Below, piece by piece: positions 20,850 through 29,932 of a DNA stretch of 64,000 nucleotides. Under the pieces are notes generated by a model that saw nothing but the letters and a program-made list of their open reading frames with translations, made no database searches and was not told the DNA's origin. Each line of letters opens with the position of its first letter. The stretch's first letter is position 1. The stretch spans positions 1,550,001-1,614,000 of the forward strand of contig NZ_CP037954.1 in assembly GCF_004359195.1 (NCBI RefSeq). The letters run 5' to 3'. Source of the DNA: Chryseobacterium salivictor. Its GTDB lineage: Bacteria; Bacteroidota; Bacteroidia; Flavobacteriales; Weeksellaceae. A program made the translations under genes and the position numbers.

Positions 20850-21752
20850 TTATCGCATCACCGCATTTAAAATAGATAAGGATTCTTCCACCGGATTTTC
20901 AAAATTCACCCAGTTGATATTTTCTTCTTTCCGATACCAGGTCAGTTGGCGTTTTGCAAAGCGTCGGGAATTTTTCTTGATTTCTTCCAACGCAAAATCC
21001 AAAGTCCATGTTCCGTCGAAATAGTTGAAAAGTTCGGAATAGCCAACGGTTTGCAAGGCCAGGTTGTTTTTAAAAGGAATTAAAGATTCTGCTTCTTTTA
21101 ATAATCCGTTTTCTACCATCAGATCTACGCGCTGATTTATTCTCTCATAAATGACTTCCCGCGGTGCCTGTAATCCGATTCTGATGACTTCAAAATCCCG
21201 TTGGTTCATTTGGGCAGAAATATTTTCGGTGTACGTTTTTCCCGTTTGCCAGATAATATCGATTGCCCTGAAAAGTCTTCTCGGATTGTCTTTATCTACT
21301 TTATCGAAATAGCCTGGATCCAGATTTTGTAAGATATTTTGCAGTTTTTCGATGCCGTCTTCTTCTAATAGCTGTTCCAGTTTTCGCTGGTTTTCTTCGT
21401 TGGCTTCGGGTAAATCGTGAAGTCCTTCGATGACGGCTTTTTCGTACATCATGCTTCCGCCAACCAAAACAACGACATTGTGTTTCTGAAAAAGTTCGCC
21501 GGTTTTTTGAATGGCGTCTTTCTCGAACTGTCCGATGGAATAATAATCCTGTACGGAAAGATTTCCAATAAAATGGTGGGGAACTTCGGCCAACTCTTCT
21601 TTTGAAGGCGTCGCAGTTCCGATATTCATTTCTTTGAAAAACTGTCGGGAATCACAGGAAATAATTTCGGTCCCGAAATGTTTGGCGATTTCGATGGCGA
21701 GTTTTGTTTTGCCGATGCCGGTTGTGCCGATAATAGAGATGAGTTTTTTCAC
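20850..21752 (-). CDS. miaA: tRNA dimethylallyltransferase MiaA
   Basis: A 300-residue enzyme that adds the isopentenyl group to N6 of A37 in tRNAs reading UNN codons. The P-loop GTTGIGKT is at residues 9-16, then SCDSRQFFKEMNIGTA with the catalytic Asp, and LVGGSMMYEKAV matching the family G-G-(S/T) motif. The downstream QTVGYSELFNYFDG and RFAKRQLTWYRKE signatures are intact. The start is a GTG at 21752, as no in-frame ATG precedes the P-loop. A degenerate -7 box (GAAATTTG, 21757-21764) lies only 4 bases upstream. Confidence 0.95.
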   Translation of the reverse strand: MKKLISIIGTTGIGKTKLAIEIAKHFGTEIISCDSRQFFKEMNIGTATPSKEELAEVPHHFIGNLSVQDYYSIGQFEKDAIQKTGELFQKHNVVVLVGGSMMYEKAVIEGLHDLPEANEENQRKLEQLLEEDGIEKLQNILQNLDPGYFDKVDKDNPRRLFRAIDIIWQTGKTYTENISAQMNQRDFEVIRIGLQAPREVIYERINQRVDLMVENGLLKEAESLIPFKNNLALQTVGYSELFNYFDGTWTLDFALEEIKKNSRRFAKRQLTWYRKEENINWVNFENPVEESLSILNAVMR

Positions 21753-22254
21753 ACTGCAAATTTCCTGATTTTTTTTGAATAATAAATTTATAATCCTGAA
21801 TTTAAAATCTGCAGCATTTGACTGTTTTTTCTCCCGCCGATTTTGCGGAGTGGTATTTGCGAAAAAACGTGAAGTACGTGCTTTTTTTATGAATTAAATT
21901 GGAAAATATAACATTAAGGTATTAAGGTAAATTAAGATTTTTGTAATGATTAATGATATCATACTGTGGTCTTAATGAATTCTTAATGCCTTAATTTTTA
22001 AAATAATTCCCTTTTGGTTGAAGCTTCTCTTACTGATTTCTGAAAATAATTTTGATTTTTCATCTTTTTTGTTTTTATAATAACAAACTGTCTGAAGTTT
22101 TAGCCCCGATGGAAGTGGAAATCCTTTTTCCGACGAAGGAGAAAAAAGATTGTAACGGACAGCGGGACTGGTTTTGTAAGAAGCGAAAATCTTGTTGCTC
22201 CTCATAAAAATAACCGTTCTTTTGCAAGAACGGTTACGTATTTAATTTTTAATA
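21753..22254. other. Intergenic region with extragenic repeat copy 2
   Basis: About 500 bases between miaA and the DUF1232 gene. Bases 21905-22005 hold two facing ATTAAGGTATTAAG/CTTAATGCCTTAA strings. Bases 22085-22205 on the minus strand match the hairpin-containing element seen at 18154-18290. An 77-codon frame across the latter is not considered a gene. Confidence 0.6.
22085..22205 (-). repeat. Hairpin-containing extragenic element, copy 2
   Basis: On the minus strand it reads AAGATTTTCGCTTCTTAC, GCTGTCCGTTACAATC, TTTTTTC-loop-GAAAAAGGATT, then CCACTTCCATCGGGGCTA. Order and spacing match copy 1 at 18154-18290, while the hairpin loop differs in sequence. That is the pattern of a conserved structured element, not of a coding sequence. 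Confidence 0.65.
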
Positions 22255-22596
22255 TTATCCGATGACTTCGGCTTCCTCAATCATCGAATCGTCGGACTGT
22301 CGGGCGGCTTCCCAGGCAATGAACTTCTCAGCTTCTTTCACCAATAATGGAATAGCAAACGCAAGCAAAGCCAAATCATCGAAAACGCCGATAACCGGTA
22401 TCCAGTCTGGGATAATGTCGATGGGGGAGATGAGGTAAAGCAGCACCAATCCCGGTAAAATGACGTCTTTGAAATGCGGTTTGTAACCTCCTTTTTTAGT
22501 TGCAGATTTTATCATCCGAATGATTACAGGAATTTTGGAAATGAATCCTTTATGTTTAAATGCTTCTTTGGCCAACTGAATTTTTGATACTTTCAT
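22255..22596 (-). CDS. YkvA-like DUF1232 membrane protein
   Basis: A 113-residue protein of the DUF1232/YkvA family. The signature SPIDIIPDWIPVIGVFDD (about 57-74) lies between two hydrophobic stretches, giving a small inner-membrane protein with a re-entrant or two-helix topology. Function of the family is unknown. An 81-base gap separates it from the TlpA-like gene upstream on the same strand; no -7 box was found for it. Confidence 0.85.
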   Translation of the reverse strand: MKVSKIQLAKEAFKHKGFISKIPVIIRMIKSATKKGGYKPHFKDVILPGLVLLYLISPIDIIPDWIPVIGVFDDLALLAFAIPLLVKEAEKFIAWEAARQSDDSMIEEAEVIG

Positions 22597-22668
22597 TGTG
22601 TATTTTGATTTTTAAAACGCTATCTAATTCGCAAAATCCATACCACCATTTCGTAAATTTTGTTAAAA

Positions 22669-23220
22669 TTACTGCGTGACATTATCGATGAAATCATTAG
22701 TTGACTTGGAGTTCCAGTCTTTGGATCCGTCTTCTTTCAGAAGAATTCGTCCGTTTTTATCCAGTAGAAAAGTGGTCGGGAAGACTTTTGGCAATACGTG
22801 ACTGGTAATCGGGCTTTCAGCGATATAAACCGGTGCGGTATAATTATTTTTCTTCATAAAGGCGATCACATCCTCCTCTTTGTCCTGCATTGCAATCAGC
22901 ACGAAATCGATTTTGTCTTTTCTGGCCAGATACAGTTTTTCGATGGTAGGCCATTCTTCGCGACACGGCGGACACCAGGTTCCCCAGAAATTAAGCAGGA
23001 CGAGTTTATTGCCCTTCAAACTCTTAAGATTAATATCGGGAACGTTTATTCCTTTGAGCTGGATGTCGTAATCTTGATCGTTTAAAGTGATTGCGTTTTC
23101 GATCGCTGCAATCGGGAAAAAAAGATCTTTCAGTTTTAATTTCACCGAAGGGAAAAGATAAAGTACGGCCAAAAATGCCATAGCCAAAATAAAAAATGCG
23201 TTTTTCTTCAAAAATTTCAT
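22669..23220 (-). CDS. TlpA-like thiol-disulfide oxidoreductase
   Basis: A 183-residue protein with an N-terminal signal anchor (about 7-25) and a periplasmic thioredoxin domain. The redox pair is C83-P-P-C86 in NFWGTWCPPCREEWP, and cis-Pro is in VFPTTFLLDKNG. This TlpA/ResA layout serves periplasmic protein or heme-ligand thiol reduction; the specific client is not evident. It starts 21 bases after the next thioredoxin gene, and a TATCTTTG box at 23248-23255 overlaps the end of that gene, so it may have its own promoter. Confidence 0.9.
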   Translation of the reverse strand: MKFLKKNAFFILAMAFLAVLYLFPSVKLKLKDLFFPIAAIENAITLNDQDYDIQLKGINVPDINLKSLKGNKLVLLNFWGTWCPPCREEWPTIEKLYLARKDKIDFVLIAMQDKEEDVIAFMKKNNYTAPVYIAESPITSHVLPKVFPTTFLLDKNGRILLKEDGSKDWNSKSTNDFIDNVTQ

Positions 23221-23241
23221 GCGTGGTTTTTATATTAAATA

Positions 23242-23805
23242 TTACAGCAAAGATATAATTTCTTCAATTGCATCTTTGCCACGGTTTTTCGCATAATAAA
23301 TCTGCAGGTCATTGTAGAAATCTTCTCTTGGATAAGTTTCCGGGTTTTCTTTGAATTTTTTCAGAAGGTCATTTCCGAATTGTGGCCTTGGCCCCCAATC
23401 TGCTTTTACAGAAAAATCATCATTCACGATAATTATTTTGGGAATCGACTGTGTTCCGTTGGTCAGGAATTGGTCGATCAGGGAGAGATCGGTATCTCTT
23501 AAGAAAATTCTCACCTCGATTCCGGCTGCCTCGAAAAATTTGGAAACCGCTGGCACAGTAGCGCTTGCGTCGCCACACCACGGTTCTGAAATAATTAAAA
23601 TTTTACCGTTAAAGTTTTTCGGTTCTAATTGCTGAAGGTGTTCAGCATCAACTTTATAGGTCTTAACTGTGCGGTTGGTTCTTTGTAAACCTAACTCATA
23701 ATACTCCTGGTATTCATCGTTTTTGTTGGGGTTGTTGTGGAAGCGCTCTTCTGCGATTTTCAGATACTCATCGAAAGTGATGGCGTTTTGCCAGTAATTT
23801 TTCAT
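23242..23805 (-). CDS. Thioredoxin family protein with a single-cysteine WCGD site
   Basis: A 187-residue cytosolic thioredoxin-like protein. The active site reads EPWCGDASATVP, so only the first cysteine of the usual CxxC is kept; this WCGDxxxxVP form is a recognised Bacteroidota subfamily. cis-Pro is in QSIPKIIIVNDD. The C-terminal YAKNRGKDAIEEIISLL helix is typical of the subfamily. It precedes the TlpA-like gene by 21 bases, suggesting a small redox operon. Biochemical role unknown. Confidence 0.85.
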   Translation of the reverse strand: MKNYWQNAITFDEYLKIAEERFHNNPNKNDEYQEYYELGLQRTNRTVKTYKVDAEHLQQLEPKNFNGKILIISEPWCGDASATVPAVSKFFEAAGIEVRIFLRDTDLSLIDQFLTNGTQSIPKIIIVNDDFSVKADWGPRPQFGNDLLKKFKENPETYPREDFYNDLQIYYAKNRGKDAIEEIISLL

Positions 23806-23959
23806 TCTTTTTTTTATTTATACAAATTTCAGTATTAAACTTTTATTATAAGGTGATCTAAATCACATTAAACAAATTTTAACGGTAAATTAACCCAGAT
23901 AACTTAGATGATTTTAATTAGTTGTTAAATGAGGATAGAAATGGAGCTTTATTTTAAGT

Positions 23960-25030
23960 TTAACCATCTCCATATTTGCGGAGTTTATTGATCAGGAACA
24001 GATCCGCCAAAACGAATGCTGCCAGATTCTCCACAATAGGAACGGCTCTTGGTAAAACACAAGGGTCGTGTCTTCCTTTTCCTTCTACGGTAATTGGATT
24101 TCCATCGCTGTCAAAACTTTCTTGCGGACGTAAAATAGTCGCTATAGGTTTGAAAGCGACGCGGAAATAAATGTCCATTCCATTGGAAATTCCACCTTGG
24201 ATCCCGCCTGAGAGATTGGTTTTGGTGGTGAAATCTTCATTGAACAAATCGTTGTGTTCTTTGCCGGTCATCTTTGCACCGCAAAATCCACTTCCGTATT
24301 CGAATCCTTTGCAGGCATTGATATTGAGCATTGCTTTTGCCAGCTCTGCCTGAAGTTTTCCAAAAACAGGTTCACCGATTCCGATGGGTAAATTCTTGAT
24401 CACGCACGTAATTGTGCCGCCGATGGTATTTCCTTCTTTTTTAATTTCCTTGATTTTAGCAATCATTTTTTCTGCAGTTTCTGTATCAGGGCAGCGAACG
24501 TCATTGGATTCGGTTTTAGAAAAATCTAAATCCTGATAAGGTTTTTCACAGAAAATGTCTCCGACAGAAGAAACATAAGCGTTGATCTCTACATTTTTTG
24601 GGAGAATCTGTTTTGCCATACTTCCGGCCACCACCCAATTGACGGTTTCACGGGCAGAAGATTTTCCGCCACCGCGATAATCCCGGATTCCGAATTTTTG
24701 GTCATAGGTGAAATCGGCGTGACTTGGCCGGTAAGATTTCGAAATATGATCATAGTCTTTCGATTTCTGATTTTCGTTTTCAATCATAAAACCGATGGGA
24801 GTTCCCGTTGTTTTTCCATCAAAAATACCGGACAGAAACGTTACCGTGTCGCTTTCTTTCCGTTGGGTTACAATCGAACTTTGACCCGGTTTCCGACGGT
24901 CCAGCTGGTGTTGAACTTCTTCTAAATTAATGGGTAAGCCGGCGGGAAAATTGGTGAGAATGCCGCCGTACGCTGCGCCGTGACTTTCGCCAAAGGTAGA
25001 GAGCGTGAGAAAATTTCCTAAATTGAACAT
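23960..25030 (-). CDS. aroC: Chorismate synthase
   Basis: A 356-residue enzyme catalysing the last shikimate step, EPSP to chorismate, with reduced FMN. The family signatures [18 protein letters not shown] (near 15) and [20 protein letters not shown] (near 123) are present, as is the C-terminal [16 protein letters not shown]. Length is normal. An exact -7 box TAACTTTG (minus strand, 25035-25042) lies only 4 bases before the ATG, so the transcript may be leaderless. Confidence 0.97.
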   Translation of the reverse strand: MFNLGNFLTLSTFGESHGAAYGGILTNFPAGLPINLEEVQHQLDRRKPGQSSIVTQRKESDTVTFLSGIFDGKTTGTPIGFMIENENQKSKDYDHISKSYRPSHADFTYDQKFGIRDYRGGGKSSARETVNWVVAGSMAKQILPKNVEINAYVSSVGDIFCEKPYQDLDFSKTESNDVRCPDTETAEKMIAKIKEIKKEGNTIGGTITCVIKNLPIGIGEPVFGKLQAELAKAMLNINACKGFEYGSGFCGAKMTGKEHNDLFNEDFTTKTNLSGGIQGGISNGMDIYFRVAFKPIATILRPQESFDSDGNPITVEGKGRHDPCVLPRAVPIVENLAAFVLADLFLINKLRKYGDG

Positions 25031-25034
25031 AAGA

Positions 25035-25042
25035 CAAAGTTA
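25035..25042 (-). promoter_or_regulatory. -7 box abutting the aroC start codon
   Basis: TAACTTTG on the minus strand is followed by TCTT and then the aroC ATG. With transcription starting about 4 bases after the box, the mRNA would begin at or next to the start codon. No TTG is seen at the expected -33 distance, which lowers confidence. Confidence 0.45.
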
Positions 25043-25175
25043 CTTATTAGTTGTGAATTTTTTTGCCACAAATTCACGAATGTTTTTTAATGAACTAACC
25101 TCATCATATTTGTGAGGCAGAATTCGAGTTTCGTAGAGTTCGGGAGTATATTTTTTTATACAGTTATATTTTATT

Positions 25176-26819
25176 TTAATCCTCTTTTGCAGGAATTGCT
25201 TCTGAATATTCTTTCAGAATTTCAGCAATTTTCATCTTTTCTTCGTCTGAAATTTTACGCCAGACAAAACCCTCTTTTAAAGTTTTTCCTTTGAGCTGAG
25301 GGAAAATCCCGGCATCCAAATCTTCCTGAATGAATTGAGGAGTAATTGTCGGGATTGGAGTGTCGAAACTGAAGAAATATCCGTCAACAACATTGAATTT
25401 GAGATTGCCGATTTGATGGGTTTTGTATTTATTTAATTCAAAAGAAGAAGGTTTTATAAATTGATTTTTATTAAAACCCGTCATGAAATTTCCGAGTTTG
25501 AAACTGGGAATATAGGTTTGAGGCAGATTTGGAAAAGATAGAAATCCGGCAATAAAGATTGATAGTCCGGTAAAGAAAATGAGTGAAAATTTTCTCGGAA
25601 TAACCTGATAAAAAACAACGAAGAACATCACAAAAAACAGATCAAAGAAAAATCGGTATTGAGCGGAGAATAATAGTACTAAAACACTTTTTATTAAAAT
25701 AGAAATAAAGAGGATCCAAATTAATTTTGTCTTCCTGATCATTGCAAAAACAAAAAATGCTGTTAAACTTAAAACAAATAAAAGATGGATTTTACTTTTT
25801 ATTCCATTTAAAAACAACCAGTTTCTGACATGATCCAATCTTGAAAACCGCTGGATTTCGCCGTAGGAGTATTGCATGTCGTAGGTTTTCAGAAGTGCTA
25901 CTTTGGAGGAGTTTTCCAAAAGTTCATCATTAAGTTTCCATGAAAATCCAAGGTCAAGGAATTGAACCGGGAAAATGGGAAATCCGAAAGTCCAGATATT
26001 TTTAAAAAAGAAAAGAAATAAAATGGCTGTCCCACCGAGAAGGAATCTGTAATTGTTTCTTACAATAAAGAAATTATAAAAAAAAACAAAAATAGGCAGC
26101 CACATCATGGTCGGTTTTATGGCCAATACGAAAACGGAAATTGCGAATAGAAATCCTGCGTTTTTATTGGAATTAAAAACTTCATTTAAAATAATCAATG
26201 AGAAAACGATTGCGGGTAAATCCGGTGAAGGCGATTGGATAAAAAGAAACAGAAAAGGTAAAAACAGCAAATGGATCCATGATTTTTTTTCTAAAATGTA
26301 GATTAGATAAACAATCATTACTAATGCATTTAATCTTAAATAAGGATCCGAAAAATTGGAAAATCCAGCCTGGAAAATATGCCAGAAAGAACTCTGTCCT
26401 AAAAGTAAATCGAGATTTGAGATTCCTTGCACCAAACCAACTTCTGCAAGCCATTTTATGGTCGGAACATAATAACCGAAGTGGTCTAAAATAAACGGAT
26501 AATAAGACCCGAAGAAAATAATCACTGCTGAAATACCCGAAGATAAAATGAAATTCCGGGTGATGAAATTCCAGAAATCCAGATACATTTTAAAATAGAA
26601 AAAAGCAGAGAGTCCAATAACTAAAGTCCCTGTTTCTACATAAATATTCAGCGGAATAAAACAGGCAAGAATTGTCCAGGTGACGGTCGTAAAGAAAATA
26701 CCTGCAAGAATTTGCAAGGCAATTCCTGCAGAAAAATCTCCGAAAATGTTTTTGAAAAATGCTCCTAAACCCGCCATCGCCGGAAGCAGCAAAATCACCA
26801 TCAGTAGAATATACAGCAT
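25176..26819 (-). CDS. Large multi-pass membrane protein (LIC_10190-like)
   Basis: A 547-residue integral membrane protein with roughly eleven to thirteen hydrophobic helices up to residue about 445 and a soluble C-terminal tail of about 100 residues. It resembles the LIC_10190 family of membrane proteins, which is GT-C glycosyltransferase-like in layout; that assignment is from memory and the function is unknown. The frame is open to 26846, but that start lies within the terminator of the upstream gene, so the ATG at 26819 is preferred. It ends in acidic/basic IAEILKEYSEAIPAKED. Confidence 0.75.
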   Translation of the reverse strand: MLYILLMVILLLPAMAGLGAFFKNIFGDFSAGIALQILAGIFFTTVTWTILACFIPLNIYVETGTLVIGLSAFFYFKMYLDFWNFITRNFILSSGISAVIIFFGSYYPFILDHFGYYVPTIKWLAEVGLVQGISNLDLLLGQSSFWHIFQAGFSNFSDPYLRLNALVMIVYLIYILEKKSWIHLLFLPFLFLFIQSPSPDLPAIVFSLIILNEVFNSNKNAGFLFAISVFVLAIKPTMMWLPIFVFFYNFFIVRNNYRFLLGGTAILFLFFFKNIWTFGFPIFPVQFLDLGFSWKLNDELLENSSKVALLKTYDMQYSYGEIQRFSRLDHVRNWLFLNGIKSKIHLLFVLSLTAFFVFAMIRKTKLIWILFISILIKSVLVLLFSAQYRFFFDLFFVMFFVVFYQVIPRKFSLIFFTGLSIFIAGFLSFPNLPQTYIPSFKLGNFMTGFNKNQFIKPSSFELNKYKTHQIGNLKFNVVDGYFFSFDTPIPTITPQFIQEDLDAGIFPQLKGKTLKEGFVWRKISDEEKMKIAEILKEYSEAIPAKED

Positions 26820-26821
26820 AA

Positions 26822-26853
26822 AAAAAGATTGCTTAAAAATAAGCAATCTTTTT
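26822..26853 (-). terminator. Terminator of the glycine-zipper lipoprotein gene
   Basis: AAAAAGATTGCTTA (26822-26835) pairs perfectly over 14 bp with TAAGCAATCTTTTT (26840-26853) around a 4-base loop. On the minus strand it ends in a T-run 21 bases after the lipoprotein stop codon and 3 bases before the ATG of the next gene. Confidence 0.9.
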
Positions 26854-26873
26854 ATACTGTCAATTTGAAATTT

Positions 26874-27458
26874 TTAATTTCTCGGCTGTACGCGACCGTC
26901 TTTTCTGTCGCCTGCTCTACCGATGGTGTAACCGGTTGCCCCACCTACAACACCGCCAATAACTGCACCCAGGCCACGGTTTTTCTTACTGATAATCGCT
27001 CCGGCAGCGGCTCCACCTACGGTACCGATAATGGTTCCTTTAGCGGCTTTGCTCATTCCCTGTTTTTGAGCGGTTTGATTTGTTCCCTGTGAAACTCCTG
27101 AATTGGAGCCAGACGAGGCACTTTGTCTCGGCGTGTTATTCACATAAACCGTTTTGGTTTCTCTGATCACCTGCGGTTTTGGTTGTGCCGCGATGGCTGC
27201 TTTTCTTTCTGCAATACTATCGGCTTTCTTTTGAGTTTCGTACGCGATTTTCTCTTTTTCAATCGCTAATTTTTGTTGCTCAATTTCCAGCTGTCTCTGT
27301 TGGAATTCTATTTTCTGTTGATCTAATGATTTTTCAACTACCGTGTTTTCTTTTTTACACGCCGTCAACATAAGTGCTGCAGTTACTCCTGTTAAAAAGA
27401 TATTTTTTAAAGTAAAGTTCTTTCTATTTGCTTGGGGTATTGAATGAGTTGATTTCAT
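26874..27458 (-). CDS. Lipoprotein with coiled coil and YMGG-like glycine zipper
   Basis: A 194-residue predicted lipoprotein: signal peptide with lipobox LTAC and lipidated C34. A Gln/Glu/Lys-rich coiled coil (about 42-90) is followed by a Ser/Gly linker and a glycine-zipper segment (GTIIGTVGGAAAGAII and AVIGGVVGGATGYTIG, about 142-182) that could insert in a membrane. Similar glycine-zipper proteins in other bacteria are envelope-stability or stress proteins (SlyB/YMGG style); the exact role here is unknown. Monocistronic by its own terminator. Confidence 0.85.
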   Translation of the reverse strand: MKSTHSIPQANRKNFTLKNIFLTGVTAALMLTACKKENTVVEKSLDQQKIEFQQRQLEIEQQKLAIEKEKIAYETQKKADSIAERKAAIAAQPKPQVIRETKTVYVNNTPRQSASSGSNSGVSQGTNQTAQKQGMSKAAKGTIIGTVGGAAAGAIISKKNRGLGAVIGGVVGGATGYTIGRAGDRKDGRVQPRN

Positions 27459-27838
27459 AATGATAAATTTTAATACGGTTTGATAAGTAGATTAGCGGCT
27501 AATCTTTCTTTATATGCTAACGCCAAAAAGAGAACCAATCTTATGTTAATGAATTGTTAAAGTTTTTGAAAAAAATACTAATCAATGGAATTCCTTGGTG
27601 CAGAGCGGTAATCCTGGCTTGTGATTTTTCAATTATTTTTTTTAAAATTGAAATTTTTAAACTGTTGTTTAAAACTGTAGGTATTTCCGTTTAAATGATA
27701 AGTGGGAATTTCACCGGAAAGGTTCACGAAGATTTATTTACAAACCCTACTTTCACCCATTTCTTTAAATTCAGAAATGAGAGGTTTAAAAGCGTAGAGC
27801 TTCGGCCGGATAATTCCCAATAATCACACCAAAAAAGA
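27459..27838. other. Intergenic region, nothing recognised
   Basis: About 380 bases between the lipoprotein gene and the tRNA-Cys terminator. I see AT-rich sequence with no ORF of note, no exact promoter match and no repeat shared with the rest of the window. It may hold the upstream signals of the lipoprotein gene. Confidence 0.5.
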
Positions 27839-27877
27839 AAAACCCTAAAAATCTCACTAGCAGATTAATAGGGTTTT
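27839..27877 (-). terminator. Terminator of tRNA-Cys
   Basis: AAAACCCTA (27839-27847) pairs with TAGGGTTTT (27869-27877), with an additional inner ATCT/AGAT pairing. On the minus strand it lies 2 bases after the tRNA and runs into TTTTTC. Confidence 0.85.
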
Positions 27878-27879
27878 AG

Positions 27880-27950
27880 AGGTTCCTAGCGGATTCGAAC
27901 CGCTGTAGATGGTGTTGCAGACCACTGCCTAACCACTCGGCCAAAGAACC
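27880..27950 (-). tRNA. tRNA-Cys (GCA)
   Basis: On the minus strand the acceptor stem GGTTCTT pairs with the GGAACC end (one mismatch or wobble), D-arm GCCGAGTGGTTAGGC, anticodon loop CTGCAAC with GCA (27916-27918), and T-arm CGGTTCGAATCCG. The discriminator is U at 27880 and CCA is not encoded. The GCA anticodon defines cysteine. Confidence 0.94.
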
Positions 27951-28012
27951 ATTTGGGTTTGCAAATATAGGACTTTTTATTTTTCAGAGAAAATTTTATT
28001 GAAGATTTTCTT

Positions 28013-28507
28013 TCATCCCCAGACTTTCGATCTCATTTTGCATGTTTCTGGCCCTGTATAATCTTTAGCTTTAACCACCCGCGTATTCGACCAGTTGTCG
28101 TGCCAGCCGCTATTTCCTAAAAATGAAAGCTGATCAAACGGAACTGCGCGCGCAAAATTTCTTTTGAGCAAATCATCAGTCGTCAGATCACTTCCATCGG
28201 TTTTTACCACTTTAGTTCCGGTGATTAATTTCCCCAAACTTCTGCCATTACTGAATTTTTCTACCAAAAACATAATCAATCCGTAAACTAAAAGGGTTCC
28301 CACGCGGTCAACCAAAGGATTGATATTGGTAATGTCATCTATCGCTTCTTCCATCTCGGTGCCGTTGACAAGGTATTGTGCAAAGACGAACAGGAATGCC
28401 AGCATCCAAATCATCACGACTGAAAAACCAAAATCGATAATGTAATTGACAAAGCGGTATCCTTTATCTGCTTTATTTCTCTCTACAACTTGTAAAACTC
28501 TTGCCAT
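28013..28507 (-). CDS. RDD family membrane protein
   Basis: A 164-residue protein of the RDD family. It begins with a cytosolic stretch, then NYIIDFGFSVVMIWMLAFLF (about 22-41), where the RDD aspartate appears as IIDFG, a second helix (about 71-85) and a third weaker hydrophobic segment; GRSLGKLITGTKVVKTDG is the classic loop motif. Function of RDD proteins is poorly defined (transport or ion antiport reported in some). It lies 24 bases after the DUF4403 gene and is likely co-transcribed with it. Confidence 0.85.
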   Translation of the reverse strand: MARVLQVVERNKADKGYRFVNYIIDFGFSVVMIWMLAFLFVFAQYLVNGTEMEEAIDDITNINPLVDRVGTLLVYGLIMFLVEKFSNGRSLGKLITGTKVVKTDGSDLTTDDLLKRNFARAVPFDQLSFLGNSGWHDNWSNTRVVKAKDYTGPETCKMRSKVWG

Positions 28508-28531
28508 ATTTAATTAATTAATTTTAATGAA

Positions 28532-29908
28532 TCACATTCCCTTTACGGAAACTTCCAACTGTGCCTGTATATCGATCACTGCGGTAATTCCGAGAGGATT
28601 GAGGATAATACTCGAAGGTGTCAGTTTAACAGCTTTTCCCTTCATCATCAGTCCTTTGTAATATTCTTTATTAAAGGTTTCTTCGATGCTTTTTCTGGAA
28701 GAATCTTCAAGTTCCGCGGTCGGGATTCCGTATTGTTCTTGAATCATTTTCACGATTTTTCCCTGAAATAAAAGTGTTGCGGTTTTATATAAAATGTTTT
28801 TCGTTTTCAGTTTGAACTTCGTGTCAGACAAAACGATTTTTCTTCTGAATTCATTATAAACAGGAATTCCGGTGATATAGGAAATACCTTCGATTGTTCC
28901 TTCTGTGTGTGCTTCGATGATGATTCGGTCATTTTCTCCGTAAACTTTAACGGAAGTAATTTTCACTTTTGATTTTCCTTCTTTAAAATCAAATTCTTTA
29001 CCTGAAAATAATTTTTCTGCAATCGCGGTTGCTTCCGTAAACGGAATATTAACGGTGGTCTGTAACAGAAAATTGTTTGGGAGTTGCGGTACCGGATTAA
29101 AATTGGCAATGCTGCTTATCAACGGTGAAGAAGGCGGTTTCGTGCCTGTAAAAGTTTCAGAATACACATCAATTCCGATATGGGTGTCAATACGGTTTCC
29201 ATGAAAGGTAAGTGGCGTAATATTGACGCTTACAGGGCTGATTTTCAACCAGGTATTATATTCTTCCGAAATTTCAAAAGGTTCCGAAAATTGATTCCAC
29301 GCCATGATGGCATATTGCTGAAAGTTTAACTGATCCAGCATCATTTCGTCGATGGTTTTGCAGAAGTCGGCTTGCTGTTTTTTCAAACTCGATTCTACTA
29401 ATGAAGTGATTGGCACTTTAATTCTTCCAAAATCAAGAACTGGTTTTGTGATCCATTTAAAACCCATGGGCGAAGTTTTGGTCGCCATTTTCCAGTTACT
29501 ATTAAAGGTGAGTTGGGTGTTGAAATACATCACCGTTTCAAAAGTGGTGTTTTGGTAATGATAAATCCCCAAGGTTCCGATTCCTTTTTCGGCCCATATT
29601 TTTAAAGGAACTTCGATCAGCAGATTCTGTTGTGTTCCGCCAACCAGTCGGATTGGTCTCGTTTTCCAGACTTTTACTTTGAACTGGTCGTTGTCATTAT
29701 CGGTATAGGAATCATCCTGAAAAATCAGGGCAGGCAAAGAGTTATTAATTATATTCCCAATTTCCGACAGCGGAATTTTCACCGGCATGGTAACCGATGA
29801 TTTGATTTTTGGGAAATTGTAAACGGGAACTGAAGAATACGCGATGGTTTGCTGCGAAAATATTTTCGGAGCCAGAAGTAGAATCATCAGAATGAGAAAG
29901 CTTCGCAT
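28532..29908 (-). CDS. DUF4403 family exported protein
   Basis: A 458-residue protein with a signal peptide (MRSFLILMILLLAPKIFSQQ). The body matches DUF4403, a long beta-rich family of Bacteroidota and other Gram-negatives, with conserved SVTMPVKIPLSEIG near the start, a duplicated lipid-binding-like arrangement, and LNPLGITAVIDIQAQLEVSV at the end. Molecular function is unknown. The frame extends to a TTG at 29932, but that TTG is part of a CAAATTTG promoter-like string; the ATG at 29908 fronts a proper signal peptide. Confidence 0.82.
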   Translation of the reverse strand: MRSFLILMILLLAPKIFSQQTIAYSSVPVYNFPKIKSSVTMPVKIPLSEIGNIINNSLPALIFQDDSYTDNDNDQFKVKVWKTRPIRLVGGTQQNLLIEVPLKIWAEKGIGTLGIYHYQNTTFETVMYFNTQLTFNSNWKMATKTSPMGFKWITKPVLDFGRIKVPITSLVESSLKKQQADFCKTIDEMMLDQLNFQQYAIMAWNQFSEPFEISEEYNTWLKISPVSVNITPLTFHGNRIDTHIGIDVYSETFTGTKPPSSPLISSIANFNPVPQLPNNFLLQTTVNIPFTEATAIAEKLFSGKEFDFKEGKSKVKITSVKVYGENDRIIIEAHTEGTIEGISYITGIPVYNEFRRKIVLSDTKFKLKTKNILYKTATLLFQGKIVKMIQEQYGIPTAELEDSSRKSIEETFNKEYYKGLMMKGKAVKLTPSSIILNPLGITAVIDIQAQLEVSVKGM

Positions 29909-29932
29909 TTTTACGTTTTCAGTGAAACGCAA

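Noticed and set aside
21972-22205. Minus-strand 77-codon frame
   Set aside because: It is the translation of the hairpin-containing extragenic element, conserved in blocks rather than in frame.
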